Positions 17,528 through 25,960 of a DNA stretch of 64,000 bases are shown here, piece after piece. The notes beneath the pieces are model-generated. The model saw only the letters and a program-made list of their open reading frames with translations. It did no database searches and was not told the DNA's origin. The stretch comes from an uncultured Ignavibacteria bacterium. GTDB taxonomy: Bacteria > Bacteroidota > Ignavibacteria > Kapaibacteriales > Kapaibacteriaceae. The stretch spans positions 1-64,000 of the forward strand of contig CAJAIA010000006.1 in assembly GCA_903939735.1 (NCBI GenBank). The letters run 5' to 3'. Position numbers and translations under genes: made by a program. Position 1 is the stretch's first letter. The number at the start of each line of letters is the position of its first letter.

Positions 17528-18778
17528 ATGGCATCGATCACACCACACGTCACAACATTGCCCAACGGACTCCGACTTGTTGTGTGTCCAGACCCGTCGA
17601 CCCCCGTTGTGAACGTCACCGTTCTCTATCGCGTTGGTTCGCATGATGAACATCAAGGAAAAACAGGTCTTGCACACCTGTTTGAACACCTCATGTTCGA
17701 CAATGCAGCTCCCGAACAAGACAAAATGTACGATGTCTACTGCACGAAGGCAGGGGGCTCGAATAATGCCTATACCACGTTCGACTACACGTGTTATCAC
17801 ATCGACATTCCAGCCCACCAGGCGGAACTCGGGATGTGGCTTGAAGCCGAACGAATGCGCTCCTTCCGTATCACCAAACACGCGCTGCAAACGCAACGAA
17901 GTGTGGTGATTGAAGAAATCAACCAGAACGTCATGAACCAACCCTACGGTATCTGGCGGAAAGCTCAACAGGAACTCTGCTACGAGCCTTCGTCTTCTTA
18001 CTCCTGGGATGTCTATGGTTCAGCTGATGATGTTGCTGGAGTCACAATGGAGGATGCGCACGACTTCTTCTCAACATACTACCATCCTTCCAACGCCGTG
18101 TTGTGCGTAGCGGGATCTATTTCAGTTGAAGAAGCAGAACGACTAGCGCACTTACACTTCGGTGCAATTCCTGATACGACGAAGACAATTACCAGAAACT
18201 CCTTCACCCCAAGTCAGCGTCGGCTAGGCGTGCAGCAGGCCATTCCTGATAACGTACCAATGGCCGCGACGTACATCAGTGTGCACCTTCCAGGGTTTCT
18301 TGAACACGAACTCCTTGACGCCGAAATCGCAGCGACCATTATTGGAACGGGACGAAGCTCGATCTTATACAAGGCCCTTGTAGCTAATCAACAGCTTGCA
18401 TCAAGCGTTGGAGCATTCGTCGACCGGAGAGCACACACAAGCCTGCTCACTATGTATGCGTTTGCCGCGAATGAAGAAGTAACATCTGATCAACTAGCCT
18501 CAGCACTCCAGGCTGCTATTGCAGAGTTTGCACTACAACCATCAAACGTTGAAGCTGCCTGCAATCGACTACGCACAAGTCATGCCGCAGAGTTACAGAA
18601 GGCACACGGCATTGCCGATACGGTTGCATGGACAACGTTGTTCTGGGATAACCCCACGTACGTCAACACTGTGTTGTCGGCATACACGCAGGTTCCATTG
18701 GAAGACGTTGTAGGTATTCTTCGTGCGTGCTCCACACCAGAGACTACAGCACGACTCGACATAACTCCACGCGACTGA
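17528..18778 (+). CDS. M16 family zinc peptidase (insulinase/processing-peptidase type)
   Basis: 416 residues, the length of a single M16B subunit with two repeated alpha/beta halves. The inverted zinc motif HxxEH is HLFEH at residues 50-54, within GLAHLFEHLMF. The third ligand region is VVIEEINQN. The second half has the usual inactive-like M16C pattern with NVEAACNRLRTSHAAELQ. No signal peptide is seen, so it is probably cytoplasmic. In other bacteria M16B genes often occur as active/inactive pairs; only one is here, so it may act as a homodimer. Its stop abuts the stop of the convergent aminotransferase gene. Confidence 0.88.
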   Translation: MASITPHVTTLPNGLRLVVCPDPSTPVVNVTVLYRVGSHDEHQGKTGLAHLFEHLMFDNAAPEQDKMYDVYCTKAGGSNNAYTTFDYTCYHIDIPAHQAELGMWLEAERMRSFRITKHALQTQRSVVIEEINQNVMNQPYGIWRKAQQELCYEPSSSYSWDVYGSADDVAGVTMEDAHDFFSTYYHPSNAVLCVAGSISVEEAERLAHLHFGAIPDTTKTITRNSFTPSQRRLGVQQAIPDNVPMAATYISVHLPGFLEHELLDAEIAATIIGTGRSSILYKALVANQQLASSVGAFVDRRAHTSLLTMYAFAANEEVTSDQLASALQAAIAEFALQPSNVEAACNRLRTSHAAELQKAHGIADTVAWTTLFWDNPTYVNTVLSAYTQVPLEDVVGILRACSTPETTARLDITPRD

Positions 18779-19921
18779 TTACACCATTCTCAATCGTTGT
18801 GTCGCTTCTCTGAGCGTGCTCTCAGATTTGGCAAAACAGCAGCGGAGAGCACGATCACCCCACACCCCACCGCTCGCAAACGGTGATAGTGGTATCAACG
18901 CTACGCCGATCTCACGCGTTAATCGCGTTGCCAGCGCAACATCGTGTTCGTCTGAGAAACCCTCGTATCCTAACAGTTGGAAGTACGATCCGGTGCACGG
19001 ACGTAATGACCACGCGGAACCCTCGAGCTCGCTGCGAAGGTAGTCCCGCTTCTCTTGAAACAATGCACTGAGGCCCGTATACCGCGTGGGCTCACTCATG
19101 TATCTACTCAATGCAACCTGTGCAGGAGTATTCACACTGAAATTGAAAAACTGATGCACCTTACGGAACTCAACCATGAGTTCGTGAGAGCTAACACATG
19201 CTCCAACTTTCCATCCAGTAGCGTGGAATGTCTTTCCAAACGACGTGATCACAAACGATCGATCTCGTAACTCCGGATGCGACGTTACGGTGTGATGCTG
19301 TACTCCGTCGAAGGTTATCAGCTCGTACACCTCATCGCTTACAACCACAATGCGAGTTCCGCGTACGATGTCGGCAAGTTCGTCGAGATCTTCGCGGGAG
19401 AGAACAGAGCCCGATGGATTGTGCGGTGAGTTGATAATGATCAGTGCTGTCCGATCAGAAATCAGCGATCGTACATGATCCCATTGTGGACGATAGTCTG
19501 GCACAGAAAGAGGAGATGCACGCACCACCCCACCAAACAACCGAACAGCCGGTCCGTAGGAGTCGTAGTTCGGTTCAAACACAATCACTTCATCACCAGG
19601 GCGAACAACAGCGCCAATTGCACACGAAAGCGCCGCAGTTCCTCCCGAAGTAATTGTCACTTCCCGGTCTGGATCAACTTCGGTTTCAAACACCACGCGG
19701 TACTTTTCCGACACACGTTGTCGGAGATCAAGCAGACCAGGCATAGGTGCATACTGGTGTGTGTGTTCAAGCACAACCTCGCGCAGTGTCTCACCCAACA
19801 CAGGATCTATCGGGTAATCGGGAAACCCCTGAGAACAGTTAACGGCGCCCACCTCATTGGCGAGCGCCGTCATGACACTGAAAATTGTCGTTCCGATATC
19901 GGGAAGCTTCGAGGTAATCAC
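18779..19921 (-). CDS. PLP-dependent class I/II aminotransferase (methionine aminotransferase-like)
   Basis: 380 residues of fold type I. The N terminus SKLPDIGTTIFSVMTALANE followed by SQGFPDYP is very like the YbdL methionine / kynurenine aminotransferase branch. The PLP lysine is in SFGKTFHATGWK. The PLP-phosphate and ring contacts are in NSPHNPSG and the VVSDEVYE aspartate-tyrosine pair. It probably transaminates methionine or an aromatic amino acid to the 2-oxoacid. The start lies five bases after the NYN-domain gene's stop, so they form a leftward pair. Confidence 0.88.
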   Translation of the reverse strand: MITSKLPDIGTTIFSVMTALANEVGAVNCSQGFPDYPIDPVLGETLREVVLEHTHQYAPMPGLLDLRQRVSEKYRVVFETEVDPDREVTITSGGTAALSCAIGAVVRPGDEVIVFEPNYDSYGPAVRLFGGVVRASPLSVPDYRPQWDHVRSLISDRTALIIINSPHNPSGSVLSREDLDELADIVRGTRIVVVSDEVYELITFDGVQHHTVTSHPELRDRSFVITSFGKTFHATGWKVGACVSSHELMVEFRKVHQFFNFSVNTPAQVALSRYMSEPTRYTGLSALFQEKRDYLRSELEGSAWSLRPCTGSYFQLLGYEGFSDEHDVALATRLTREIGVALIPLSPFASGGVWGDRALRCCFAKSESTLREATQRLRMV

Positions 19922-19926
19922 AACGA

Positions 19927-20907
19927 TTACTCTTCCTCTTCCTCAGGGAGTTCGTCGAGGAGCAACTTCACATTCTTTGCTACCTCTTCGCCCTCACGGT
20001 TGAATCCAATGTTGAAATCAACAGGATCACCTTCTTGCAGTTCAGGGAAATCTGCATTCAGGAGGTCTGAAGCATGGAAGAACAAATTGTTCGGTGGATA
20101 CTTGATGAATCCGTATCCGTTCTTCAACGTCAAGATGAAGCTCTCAAAGCGCTCTTCTGAAACCTCACGAGCTGCAGGGGGCTCGAGTGGTGGCATGTCG
20201 ATTTCTGAATTGTACACGCCTTGACGATTGCCAGTTGAAGACTCGTCACGTTTGACGAAGAGATCTTGAATGAGCTTGTCTTTGCTTGACGACTTCTTCT
20301 CGATGATGTCGTGCATCGCCAGCGGGTAGGACACTTCGTCGATGAGTTCTTGTGAGGTACGTGTCACCACGTGCTTACCCTCGTTATCATCAAACTCAAA
20401 GTCCCACGACAGAACCATCACGCGCGTTCCGAGGGCGTTGAGTTTGCGAACGAGAGGAGCATAATCACCATCAGAGGTGATCAAGACAACAACATCGAAC
20501 TCCTTAAGCATGGACAGCTCGTAGACCTCAAGAGCCATCTTCACATTGATGGACTTGTCTTCACGACGCATCGCTGAACCACGCTGCGGGAGGTAGTGAA
20601 TAGTTACCCCTTCCCACGTCAGGATGTCCTCGAACACGCGATCGTAGTACAGCAGGTTGCCACGCTGTTGCGCATCAATTGCTGAGATGCGATTTCGGAA
20701 GAAATGCATATCGACGATCTGACAGATCTCAGCTTCAGTGTCTTCAAGTTTTGCCACTTGATGACGAATGAAGTCGTGAAGTCCGCGAAGACTCAGTCGA
20801 CTGTTTCTTGGATGATTAAATGCATAGTAGTTGCTTACATGAAGGAAGTAGTTCCCATCGTAAAACAACCCAATGCGGGTGAGTTTTGTGGTATTCTGAG
20901 ATGCCAT
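19927..20907 (-). CDS. NYN-domain (LabA/DUF88) putative RNase with C-terminal cold-shock-like domain
   Basis: 326 residues. Residues about 11-195 form a PIN-like NYN domain: IGLFYDGNYF with the first acidic residue, a Lys/Asp patch in REDKSINVKMALEVYE, and VVLITSDGDYAPLVRKL with the clustered aspartates that bind metal in NYN nucleases. After a charged linker, residues about 255-318 resemble a cold-shock / S1-like OB fold (GYGFIKYPPNNLFFHASDLL, then EGDPVDFNIGFNREGEEVAKNV), the nucleic-acid-binding pattern of CspA proteins. The chain ends in EEEEE. NYN proteins are known or suspected to cut RNA; an RNA-binding tail fits that. Targets are unknown. It is followed by the aminotransferase. Confidence 0.82.
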   Translation of the reverse strand: MASQNTTKLTRIGLFYDGNYFLHVSNYYAFNHPRNSRLSLRGLHDFIRHQVAKLEDTEAEICQIVDMHFFRNRISAIDAQQRGNLLYYDRVFEDILTWEGVTIHYLPQRGSAMRREDKSINVKMALEVYELSMLKEFDVVVLITSDGDYAPLVRKLNALGTRVMVLSWDFEFDDNEGKHVVTRTSQELIDEVSYPLAMHDIIEKKSSSKDKLIQDLFVKRDESSTGNRQGVYNSEIDMPPLEPPAAREVSEERFESFILTLKNGYGFIKYPPNNLFFHASDLLNADFPELQEGDPVDFNIGFNREGEEVAKNVKLLLDELPEEEEE

Positions 20908-20967
20908 TAGGCGAGCCTATATAACGGTACTATAGTGGTATGACGTAGCGAATCTATCCTAAAAATG

Positions 20968-21714
20968 TCAGTATTTAGCACCCTCCTTCTCTAAAACAGC
21001 TACTACGGCCTTTCTTCTATAGTCTCTAGCATAGGCCAGAGCTGTCTTCATAGCATGGTCAACAAGCGTGTAATCAGCCTTATTTTTCAACAAGATACGT
21101 ACCATTTCGTCTTCCCCACGCACCGCGAGCAGCATGAGCGGTGTCCGACCCTGAAGATCGCGACAATTTGGGTTAGCCCCCCGCTCGAGCAACTCGTCCA
21201 TAGCCCCTAAGTGACTTCCGCCACACGCCAACATGAGAGGCGTACTTCCACGGATGTCCCGGACTTCAAGATTAGCTCCGGCTGTCGCCAGGTAGGTAAT
21301 CGGGTTCGTGTGCCCCATTTGTGCTGCAACCATGATAGGTGTGCGGCCCTTACTATCGATCAAGTTGGGATTCGCATTGAATGACAACAACACCTGCACC
21401 AGACCATCCCTGCTGTTGAATGCCGCTGCATGCAGAGCTGTCATGCCTGACTTCGACTGAACGTTTGGGTTTGCGCCTGATTGGAGGAGCAACACAGCCA
21501 TCACACTGTCGTTGGCAATAGTTGCCACCATCAGCGATGTAAGACCCTCGAAGTCAACCTCATCGACGTTCGTTGTCTTCTTCTTGAGTAGCGTCTTCAC
21601 CCGCTTGATGTCTCCCGTCTTCACGGTTTCCACCAACGGTTGCGCATGCGCCACCATACCTGCGATGAGGCCGCACATGAACAGAAGAACGACACGAGAG
21701 AGTTGAGCGCGCAT
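20968..21714 (-). CDS. Exported ankyrin-repeat protein
   Basis: 248 residues. A signal peptide with core VVLLFMCGLIAGMVAHA is followed by about six 33-residue ankyrin repeats, visible as repeated G-TPLM/TAL-HAA and LL--GANPN units (for example KSGMTALHAAAFNS, RGSTPLMLACGGSH, QGRTPLMLLAVRG). Ankyrin repeats bind proteins; the export signal places this one in the periplasm or at the outer membrane. It is the last gene of a four-gene leftward operon, eight bases after a lipoprotein gene. A partner in the same operon is a reasonable guess. Confidence 0.85.
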   Translation of the reverse strand: MRAQLSRVVLLFMCGLIAGMVAHAQPLVETVKTGDIKRVKTLLKKKTTNVDEVDFEGLTSLMVATIANDSVMAVLLLQSGANPNVQSKSGMTALHAAAFNSRDGLVQVLLSFNANPNLIDSKGRTPIMVAAQMGHTNPITYLATAGANLEVRDIRGSTPLMLACGGSHLGAMDELLERGANPNCRDLQGRTPLMLLAVRGEDEMVRILLKNKADYTLVDHAMKTALAYARDYRRKAVVAVLEKEGAKY

Positions 21715-21722
21715 GGGAGGAG

Positions 21723-22292
21723 TTAGAATCCCTGTTTCTGGATAAAGATACCTTTATCCACCTTTGAGAAGAAGTCTTGGTAAAACTTAGGATCCTGGAT
21801 CACATATACCTCGACCGGGTTTCCAACGTTGTCTAGTACGCGTGCCTGAAAGTTCGCCCGCACCTTCGAACGGCGACCCATCTCGGTGACGTTTACACTC
21901 ACCTCTATCTGTTTGAACTTGTTGTACCGTTGCTCTTGTCGGTCGCGTGAATTGGACCGAGAATTCGACGAACGAAACACAGATTCAAACACATCGGTCC
22001 AATACTGATCGTTGCGTGTACCCGATGCACCGGTGAGTTGCACCTCTTTCGTTGCTGTGAGCAAACCAAGATCAGGTACCGCATTCTTCACGACAAATCC
22101 ATCGTCCTGGAGAACATTGAGCATCGCCTTCATTACCAACTTCACATCGTTAGTGTCAAACTCCCGAGATTGAAACTCGCGAGTCTGCAGCTGCGTCTGA
22201 GGAATCGCTCCTGGCCGTGGTCCGCTCACGATTGTACACGCCGTTGTGCCCACGACGATCAATGCAGCGATCAATACATGCTGTGTGCGCAT
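21723..22292 (-). CDS. Putative lipoprotein of unknown function
   Basis: 189 residues with a lipoprotein signal (LIAALIVVGTTAC, cysteine at about 19). The mature part has a mixed alpha/beta look: DTNDVKLVMKAMLNVLQDDGFVV, then LGLLTATKEV, and KVRANFQARVLDNVGNPVEVYVI. This recalls small envelope proteins in which a paralogue-like domain compares two strands, but I do not recognise the family. A Ser/Arg/Asn-rich segment (SSNSRSNSRDRQEQR) lies in the middle. Its ATG overlaps by one base the stop of the BamE-like gene, so the two are coupled. Confidence 0.65.
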   Translation of the reverse strand: MRTQHVLIAALIVVGTTACTIVSGPRPGAIPQTQLQTREFQSREFDTNDVKLVMKAMLNVLQDDGFVVKNAVPDLGLLTATKEVQLTGASGTRNDQYWTDVFESVFRSSNSRSNSRDRQEQRYNKFKQIEVSVNVTEMGRRSKVRANFQARVLDNVGNPVEVYVIQDPKFYQDFFSKVDKGIFIQKQGF

Positions 22293-22702
22293 TAGAACTT
22301 GCTCTGATGATACGTGAAGGACTCAACCTTGTCGTTCTTGTCAAACTTGATCACGACGGTTAACGTGCGTTGTGTTGTGCTTGCTGCACCCGACTGGTTT
22401 GAGAAACCACCAAGAATGAGGAACATCCCACTCTGGCTCTGCGAATAGGAAGCCTCGGTTGCAATCTTATCATAGACCCATGTTTCGCGTTCGTCACTAT
22501 CCTTCGTAACAATGTTTGGTGAGCCGAGAGCTTCAGCGACGGCGGCACCAGACATACCCTTTGTGATTTCGCGCTTAACCAAACCGGCTGTGAGTTCGCG
22601 TCCTCGAGTGTCAGCTGTATCGCGTCGATTGTCTTCTACGGTTCTGCATGCACCCAATGAAAGAGCGCCTACGATCACGATTGATGCAATGGACTTCTTC
22701 AT
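22292..22702 (-). CDS. BamE/SmpA-like small lipoprotein
   Basis: 136 residues with a lipobox (ALSLGAC). The core REITKGMSGAAVAEALGSPNIV followed by ERETWVYD is the SmpA/OmlA (BamE) two-helix, beta-sheet pattern (KGMs--eV---LGsP----, --W-Y). It ends in a strand pair TLTVVIKFDKNDKVESFTY, also BamE-like. BamE proteins assist the outer-membrane assembly machine or act as envelope lipoproteins of similar fold. GAGGAAA upstream of the ATG is a good Shine-Dalgarno. Lies second in the envelope operon. Confidence 0.7.
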   Translation of the reverse strand: MKKSIASIVIVGALSLGACRTVEDNRRDTADTRGRELTAGLVKREITKGMSGAAVAEALGSPNIVTKDSDERETWVYDKIATEASYSQSQSGMFLILGGFSNQSGAASTTQRTLTVVIKFDKNDKVESFTYHQSKF

Positions 22703-22736
22703 GTGTTTTCCTCAGACAATGTTGTGGTGTACAAGA

Positions 22737-23513
22737 TTACATCTGCACGGTAAATCCGACTTGAAAGACGATTTGCGTTGGTGCGCTCACCGGTATGCTC
22801 CGCACGTCGTAGCTTCTATTTTCGTTTGGTTCGATGTGGGGAACATTGACAGACGAACCCCAGAGATAGCGCAAACGAACATCCAGCAAAAATCGTTGAA
22901 GCGAATTCGGTAGCTCAATCATGTCGGCAATCTTCACTGCCACGCCAGCACCTACACCATACGTCCAGTTCGCTCCGCCTTCACTTTCCGTGTTACTTCC
23001 CGTTGTGTCGTCGTTTCCGACCAATTGCCGAGCTGTGAGAACAGACGAATAGATCATTGTTCCGCCCAAGGCTTCCACATACGGATAAACCCAGGTTCCG
23101 ATGTTCGGCTGGAATCGCACGTATGCCAGAATCGGCAGCATATAGTTCTGCGTCTTCAATTCGAGGCGTGTTCGAAGCGGGTCGCCGGCATACGGACCAA
23201 ACACACGCTCTCGAGCGCCAGAGAAGTGTACACCTAGCTCGCCCCCTATAACTACTGGTGCGGGATCCATGTAGTACGCGAACTGAACCGCAAAACCGTA
23301 CCCAACAACTGGCATCGAAAGACTATCGTACGCATTGCGGAGTTCGCCTTGCGACACGGCCTGCGAGTACGTTAGACCATACTGCCAGTTCAATGCTTGT
23401 TGCTTGATCTGTTCAATGGTTGCAGAATCCACATCCGTGGATACCTGAGCATCAGCAGGTGTAGCGACAAGAAGACAACCAGCGGCAACAAGGGAGATGA
23501 TGACAGTACGCAT
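22737..23513 (-). CDS. Outer-membrane beta-barrel protein (hypothetical)
   Basis: 258 residues with a signal peptide ending in ATPADAQ. The rest alternates polar and hydrophobic residues in short strands rich in Tyr, Gly and Phe (VVGYGFAVQFAYYMDPAP, WTYGVGAGVAVKIADM, VRLRYLWGSSVNV) and ends in a typical barrel-terminal strand with aromatic/hydrophobic alternation (IVFQVGFTVQM). It fits the OmpA/porin-like small-barrel group. No enzyme motif is seen. It heads the leftward operon barrel, BamE-like lipoprotein, lipoprotein, ankyrin protein. A -7-type box TAACTTTG lies on its strand at 23549-23542, about 28 bases before the ATG. Confidence 0.75.
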   Translation of the reverse strand: MRTVIISLVAAGCLLVATPADAQVSTDVDSATIEQIKQQALNWQYGLTYSQAVSQGELRNAYDSLSMPVVGYGFAVQFAYYMDPAPVVIGGELGVHFSGARERVFGPYAGDPLRTRLELKTQNYMLPILAYVRFQPNIGTWVYPYVEALGGTMIYSSVLTARQLVGNDDTTGSNTESEGGANWTYGVGAGVAVKIADMIELPNSLQRFLLDVRLRYLWGSSVNVPHIEPNENRSYDVRSIPVSAPTQIVFQVGFTVQM

Positions 23514-23574
23514 GGGTTGGTGGGGCTTGTGAAGGACGGAGCAAAGTTACGATGTGTTTATAACCAACTGTTGA

Positions 23575-23606
23575 CTTGAGGCGGGAGTCGTAGGCGAATA
23601 AGTTCG
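23575..23606 (+). promoter_or_regulatory. Candidate Bacteroidota-type promoter for the Tat metallo-hydrolase gene
   Basis: CTTG at 23575-23578, a 20-base spacer, TAAGTTCG at 23599-23606, then GGGGGGAG just before the ATG at 23631. The spacing equals that of the promoters at 250 and 42816. Confidence 0.4.
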
Positions 23607-23630
23607 CAGCGCAACACTCCGGGGGGAGCT

Positions 23631-24581
23631 ATGACATCACGCCGCACACTTCTTCGAACAATGGTTCTCGCAACAGGCGCCATTGTGACCTCTTCCATAA
23701 TACCACTTGAGACCGTGGCCGCAACCAGCCTCGCCCAGCGTCCACCAGTGGTGCTACCAAGTGATGACGAGTCGACCGCCGTCTGGGCATGTTGGATTGG
23801 TCATTCAACCGTCTTGCTCCGAATCGGTGGGATGTGGATCCTCACCGATCCTGTCTTGTTCGGTTCATATGGCGTTTCGATACTTGGTGTAACACTTGGT
23901 CCGATGCGTATCACCGAGCCCGCTCTGAGGTTTGACGAAGTGCCGCGTCCAGACCTTATTCTACTCTCCCATGCCCACATGGATCACATGGATCGGACAA
24001 CACTCCGACGCATTAGTGAGCGCTGGCCAGCACAGATTGACGTGATCACAGCAACGAACACACGCGACATCATTGAAGACCTCCCCTGGAAGAGTCTCAA
24101 TGAACTTGACTGGTGTGAGTCGACACAGATTGGCGCGATCCATCTAACAGCTCTTCAAGTTCGCCATAACGGCTGGCGATTGCCGGGTGAGCCTTGCAGA
24201 GCGGAAGGCTTCATGAAGATCGGTCGGAGTTACAACGGATATCTCATCGAATACAACGGCATTCGCATCGTGTTTGGCGGAGACACAGCCTACACAACTG
24301 CCTTCCGATCGATCGTCCACAAGCCGGATCTGGCCATCATGCCTATTGGAGCGTACGACCCGTTTCCTGAAGCACACTGCACACCGGAGGAATCCCTTGC
24401 GATGGTCGAAATGATGGGGGCTCGTAGCATTATGCCGATCCATCATTCAACGTTTCGACAGAGCCAGGAGCCCGTTGCAGATCCTCTGCGACGTCTACGA
24501 AATGCCCTCCGCAGGTCATCAACGCAACTTGCGGTGCATGGTATAGGGGGCAGTTGTGAGTTTGCACAGAGATCAACCTGA
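23631..24581 (+). CDS. Exported metallo-beta-lactamase-fold hydrolase (UlaG/NAPE-PLD-like)
   Basis: 316 residues. The N terminus TSRRTLLRTMVLATGA with double arginine and hydrophobic core looks like a Tat signal, which suits a metalloenzyme folded before export. The metal motif HAHMDHMD is at residues 114-121. WIGHSTVLLRIGGMWILTDPV is the first strand pair typical of the NAPE-PLD/UlaG branch, and FGGDTAYT holds the bridging Asp. The final His region is MPIHHSTF. Members cleave phosphodiesters or lactones; the substrate here is unknown. A very strong Shine-Dalgarno (GGGGGGAG) precedes the ATG. Confidence 0.85.
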   Translation: MTSRRTLLRTMVLATGAIVTSSIIPLETVAATSLAQRPPVVLPSDDESTAVWACWIGHSTVLLRIGGMWILTDPVLFGSYGVSILGVTLGPMRITEPALRFDEVPRPDLILLSHAHMDHMDRTTLRRISERWPAQIDVITATNTRDIIEDLPWKSLNELDWCESTQIGAIHLTALQVRHNGWRLPGEPCRAEGFMKIGRSYNGYLIEYNGIRIVFGGDTAYTTAFRSIVHKPDLAIMPIGAYDPFPEAHCTPEESLAMVEMMGARSIMPIHHSTFRQSQEPVADPLRRLRNALRRSSTQLAVHGIGGSCEFAQRST

Positions 24582-24619
24582 CCCGTGGTAGTTTGCGGTG
24601 TGTTAACACTGTAAGGCCC

Positions 24620-25960
24620 ATGGATTCCCTCTTCAACGACGATCCAACGTCGAATCAACCATCACCTCCTGCTGCTCACGCCCCTCTGGCAGAGCGCATG
24701 CGGCCTACCACACTCGATGATCTTGCGGGACAGCAGCATTTGGTTGGTCAAGGTGCGCCACTCCGCGCCTATGTGGATCGAGGTGACCTACCCTCAATGC
24801 TCCTCTGGGGTCCACCCGGAACCGGCAAAACCACACTTGCGAACATTCTAGCGCAGTCACTAAACCGACCCCTCGATCGGCTGTCAGCTGTGGAATCCGG
24901 CGTAAAAGAGCTCCGAGAGGTTATTCAACGAGCGGAACGTCGTGCATCAATGGGCAAACGTCCAATCCTCTTTATCGACGAGATACACAGATTCAATAAG
25001 TCGCAGCAAGATGCGCTTCTTCATGCAGTGGAGCGTGGAATTGTAACGTTAATCGGTGCGACCACAGAGAACCCGTCGTTTGAGATCAACAACGCGCTCC
25101 TCTCCCGTTGCCAAGTCTATCAACTCTCATCATTGTCTGTTGACGCACTACGAGTGATTATCGAACGAGCACTTCGTGACGATGCGGAGTTGGCGCAACG
25201 ATCAATCATGATTGAGGATTGGGATGTGTTGCTGGGCCTGTCAACCGGAGATGCCCGCTCTGCCCTCAACATCCTCGAGGCAGCGGTGATGCTTCTTCCG
25301 CCGGACACCCAGCAATGCACGATCACGCGAGAGCATATCGCCAGCGCCGTTCAGCGTCGAGTTGTCGCGTACGACCGTGCAGGTGATTATCACTACGACA
25401 CGATTTCCGCATTCATCAAGTCGATGCGTGGAAGCGATCCGGATGCAGCTCTGCTCTATCTCGCGTTGATGATTGAGGCAGGCGAACATCCTACCTTCAT
25501 TGCACGGCGACTTGTCGTTTTCGCGAGCGAGGATATTGGCAATGCGGATCCGCAAGCTCTCCAGCTTGCTGTCAGTGTGTATCAAGCAGTTGAGCGCATC
25601 GGCATGCCCGAAGGCCGCATACCATTGGCACAAGCTGTTACCTATCTCGCCTCTGCGCCGAAATCAAACGCATCGTATCTAGCAATCGATCAGGCGAGGG
25701 GGCATGTGCAGCAGGGTGGAGCGATATCGATTCCGCTACATCTTCGGAATGCACCAACTGCATTCATGAAAGAGCTTGGTCATGGCACTGCGTATCAGTA
25801 CCCGCATGATGCACCACATCACTTCGTGAACGAGAACTATTTCCCCGAATCAATGTCGCCAACAGCCTTCTATCGTCCGTCTGGTGAGGGTGTTGAGAAG
25901 ACCATAGCAGAGAGACTCCGGTCACTGTGGCCAGATCGTTACTCGTCTGATCGCGAGTAG
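24620..25960 (+). CDS. rarA: Replication-associated recombination protein A (MgsA/RarA AAA ATPase)
   Basis: 446 residues, normal for RarA. LAERMRPTTLDDLAGQQHLVG is the conserved start. Walker A GPPGTGKT is at residues 64-71, Walker B is ILFIDEIHRFNK, and sensor 1 is GATTENPSFEIN. The C-terminal tetramerisation region includes SAFIKSMRGSDPDAALLYLA. These ATPases act at stalled replication forks. The ATG at 24620 was chosen over 24593 because homology starts with LAERMRP and the extra nine residues add nothing. It meets the leftward L,D-transpeptidase gene tail to tail with no gap. Confidence 0.93.
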   Translation: MDSLFNDDPTSNQPSPPAAHAPLAERMRPTTLDDLAGQQHLVGQGAPLRAYVDRGDLPSMLLWGPPGTGKTTLANILAQSLNRPLDRLSAVESGVKELREVIQRAERRASMGKRPILFIDEIHRFNKSQQDALLHAVERGIVTLIGATTENPSFEINNALLSRCQVYQLSSLSVDALRVIIERALRDDAELAQRSIMIEDWDVLLGLSTGDARSALNILEAAVMLLPPDTQQCTITREHIASAVQRRVVAYDRAGDYHYDTISAFIKSMRGSDPDAALLYLALMIEAGEHPTFIARRLVVFASEDIGNADPQALQLAVSVYQAVERIGMPEGRIPLAQAVTYLASAPKSNASYLAIDQARGHVQQGGAISIPLHLRNAPTAFMKELGHGTAYQYPHDAPHHFVNENYFPESMSPTAFYRPSGEGVEKTIAERLRSLWPDRYSSDRE

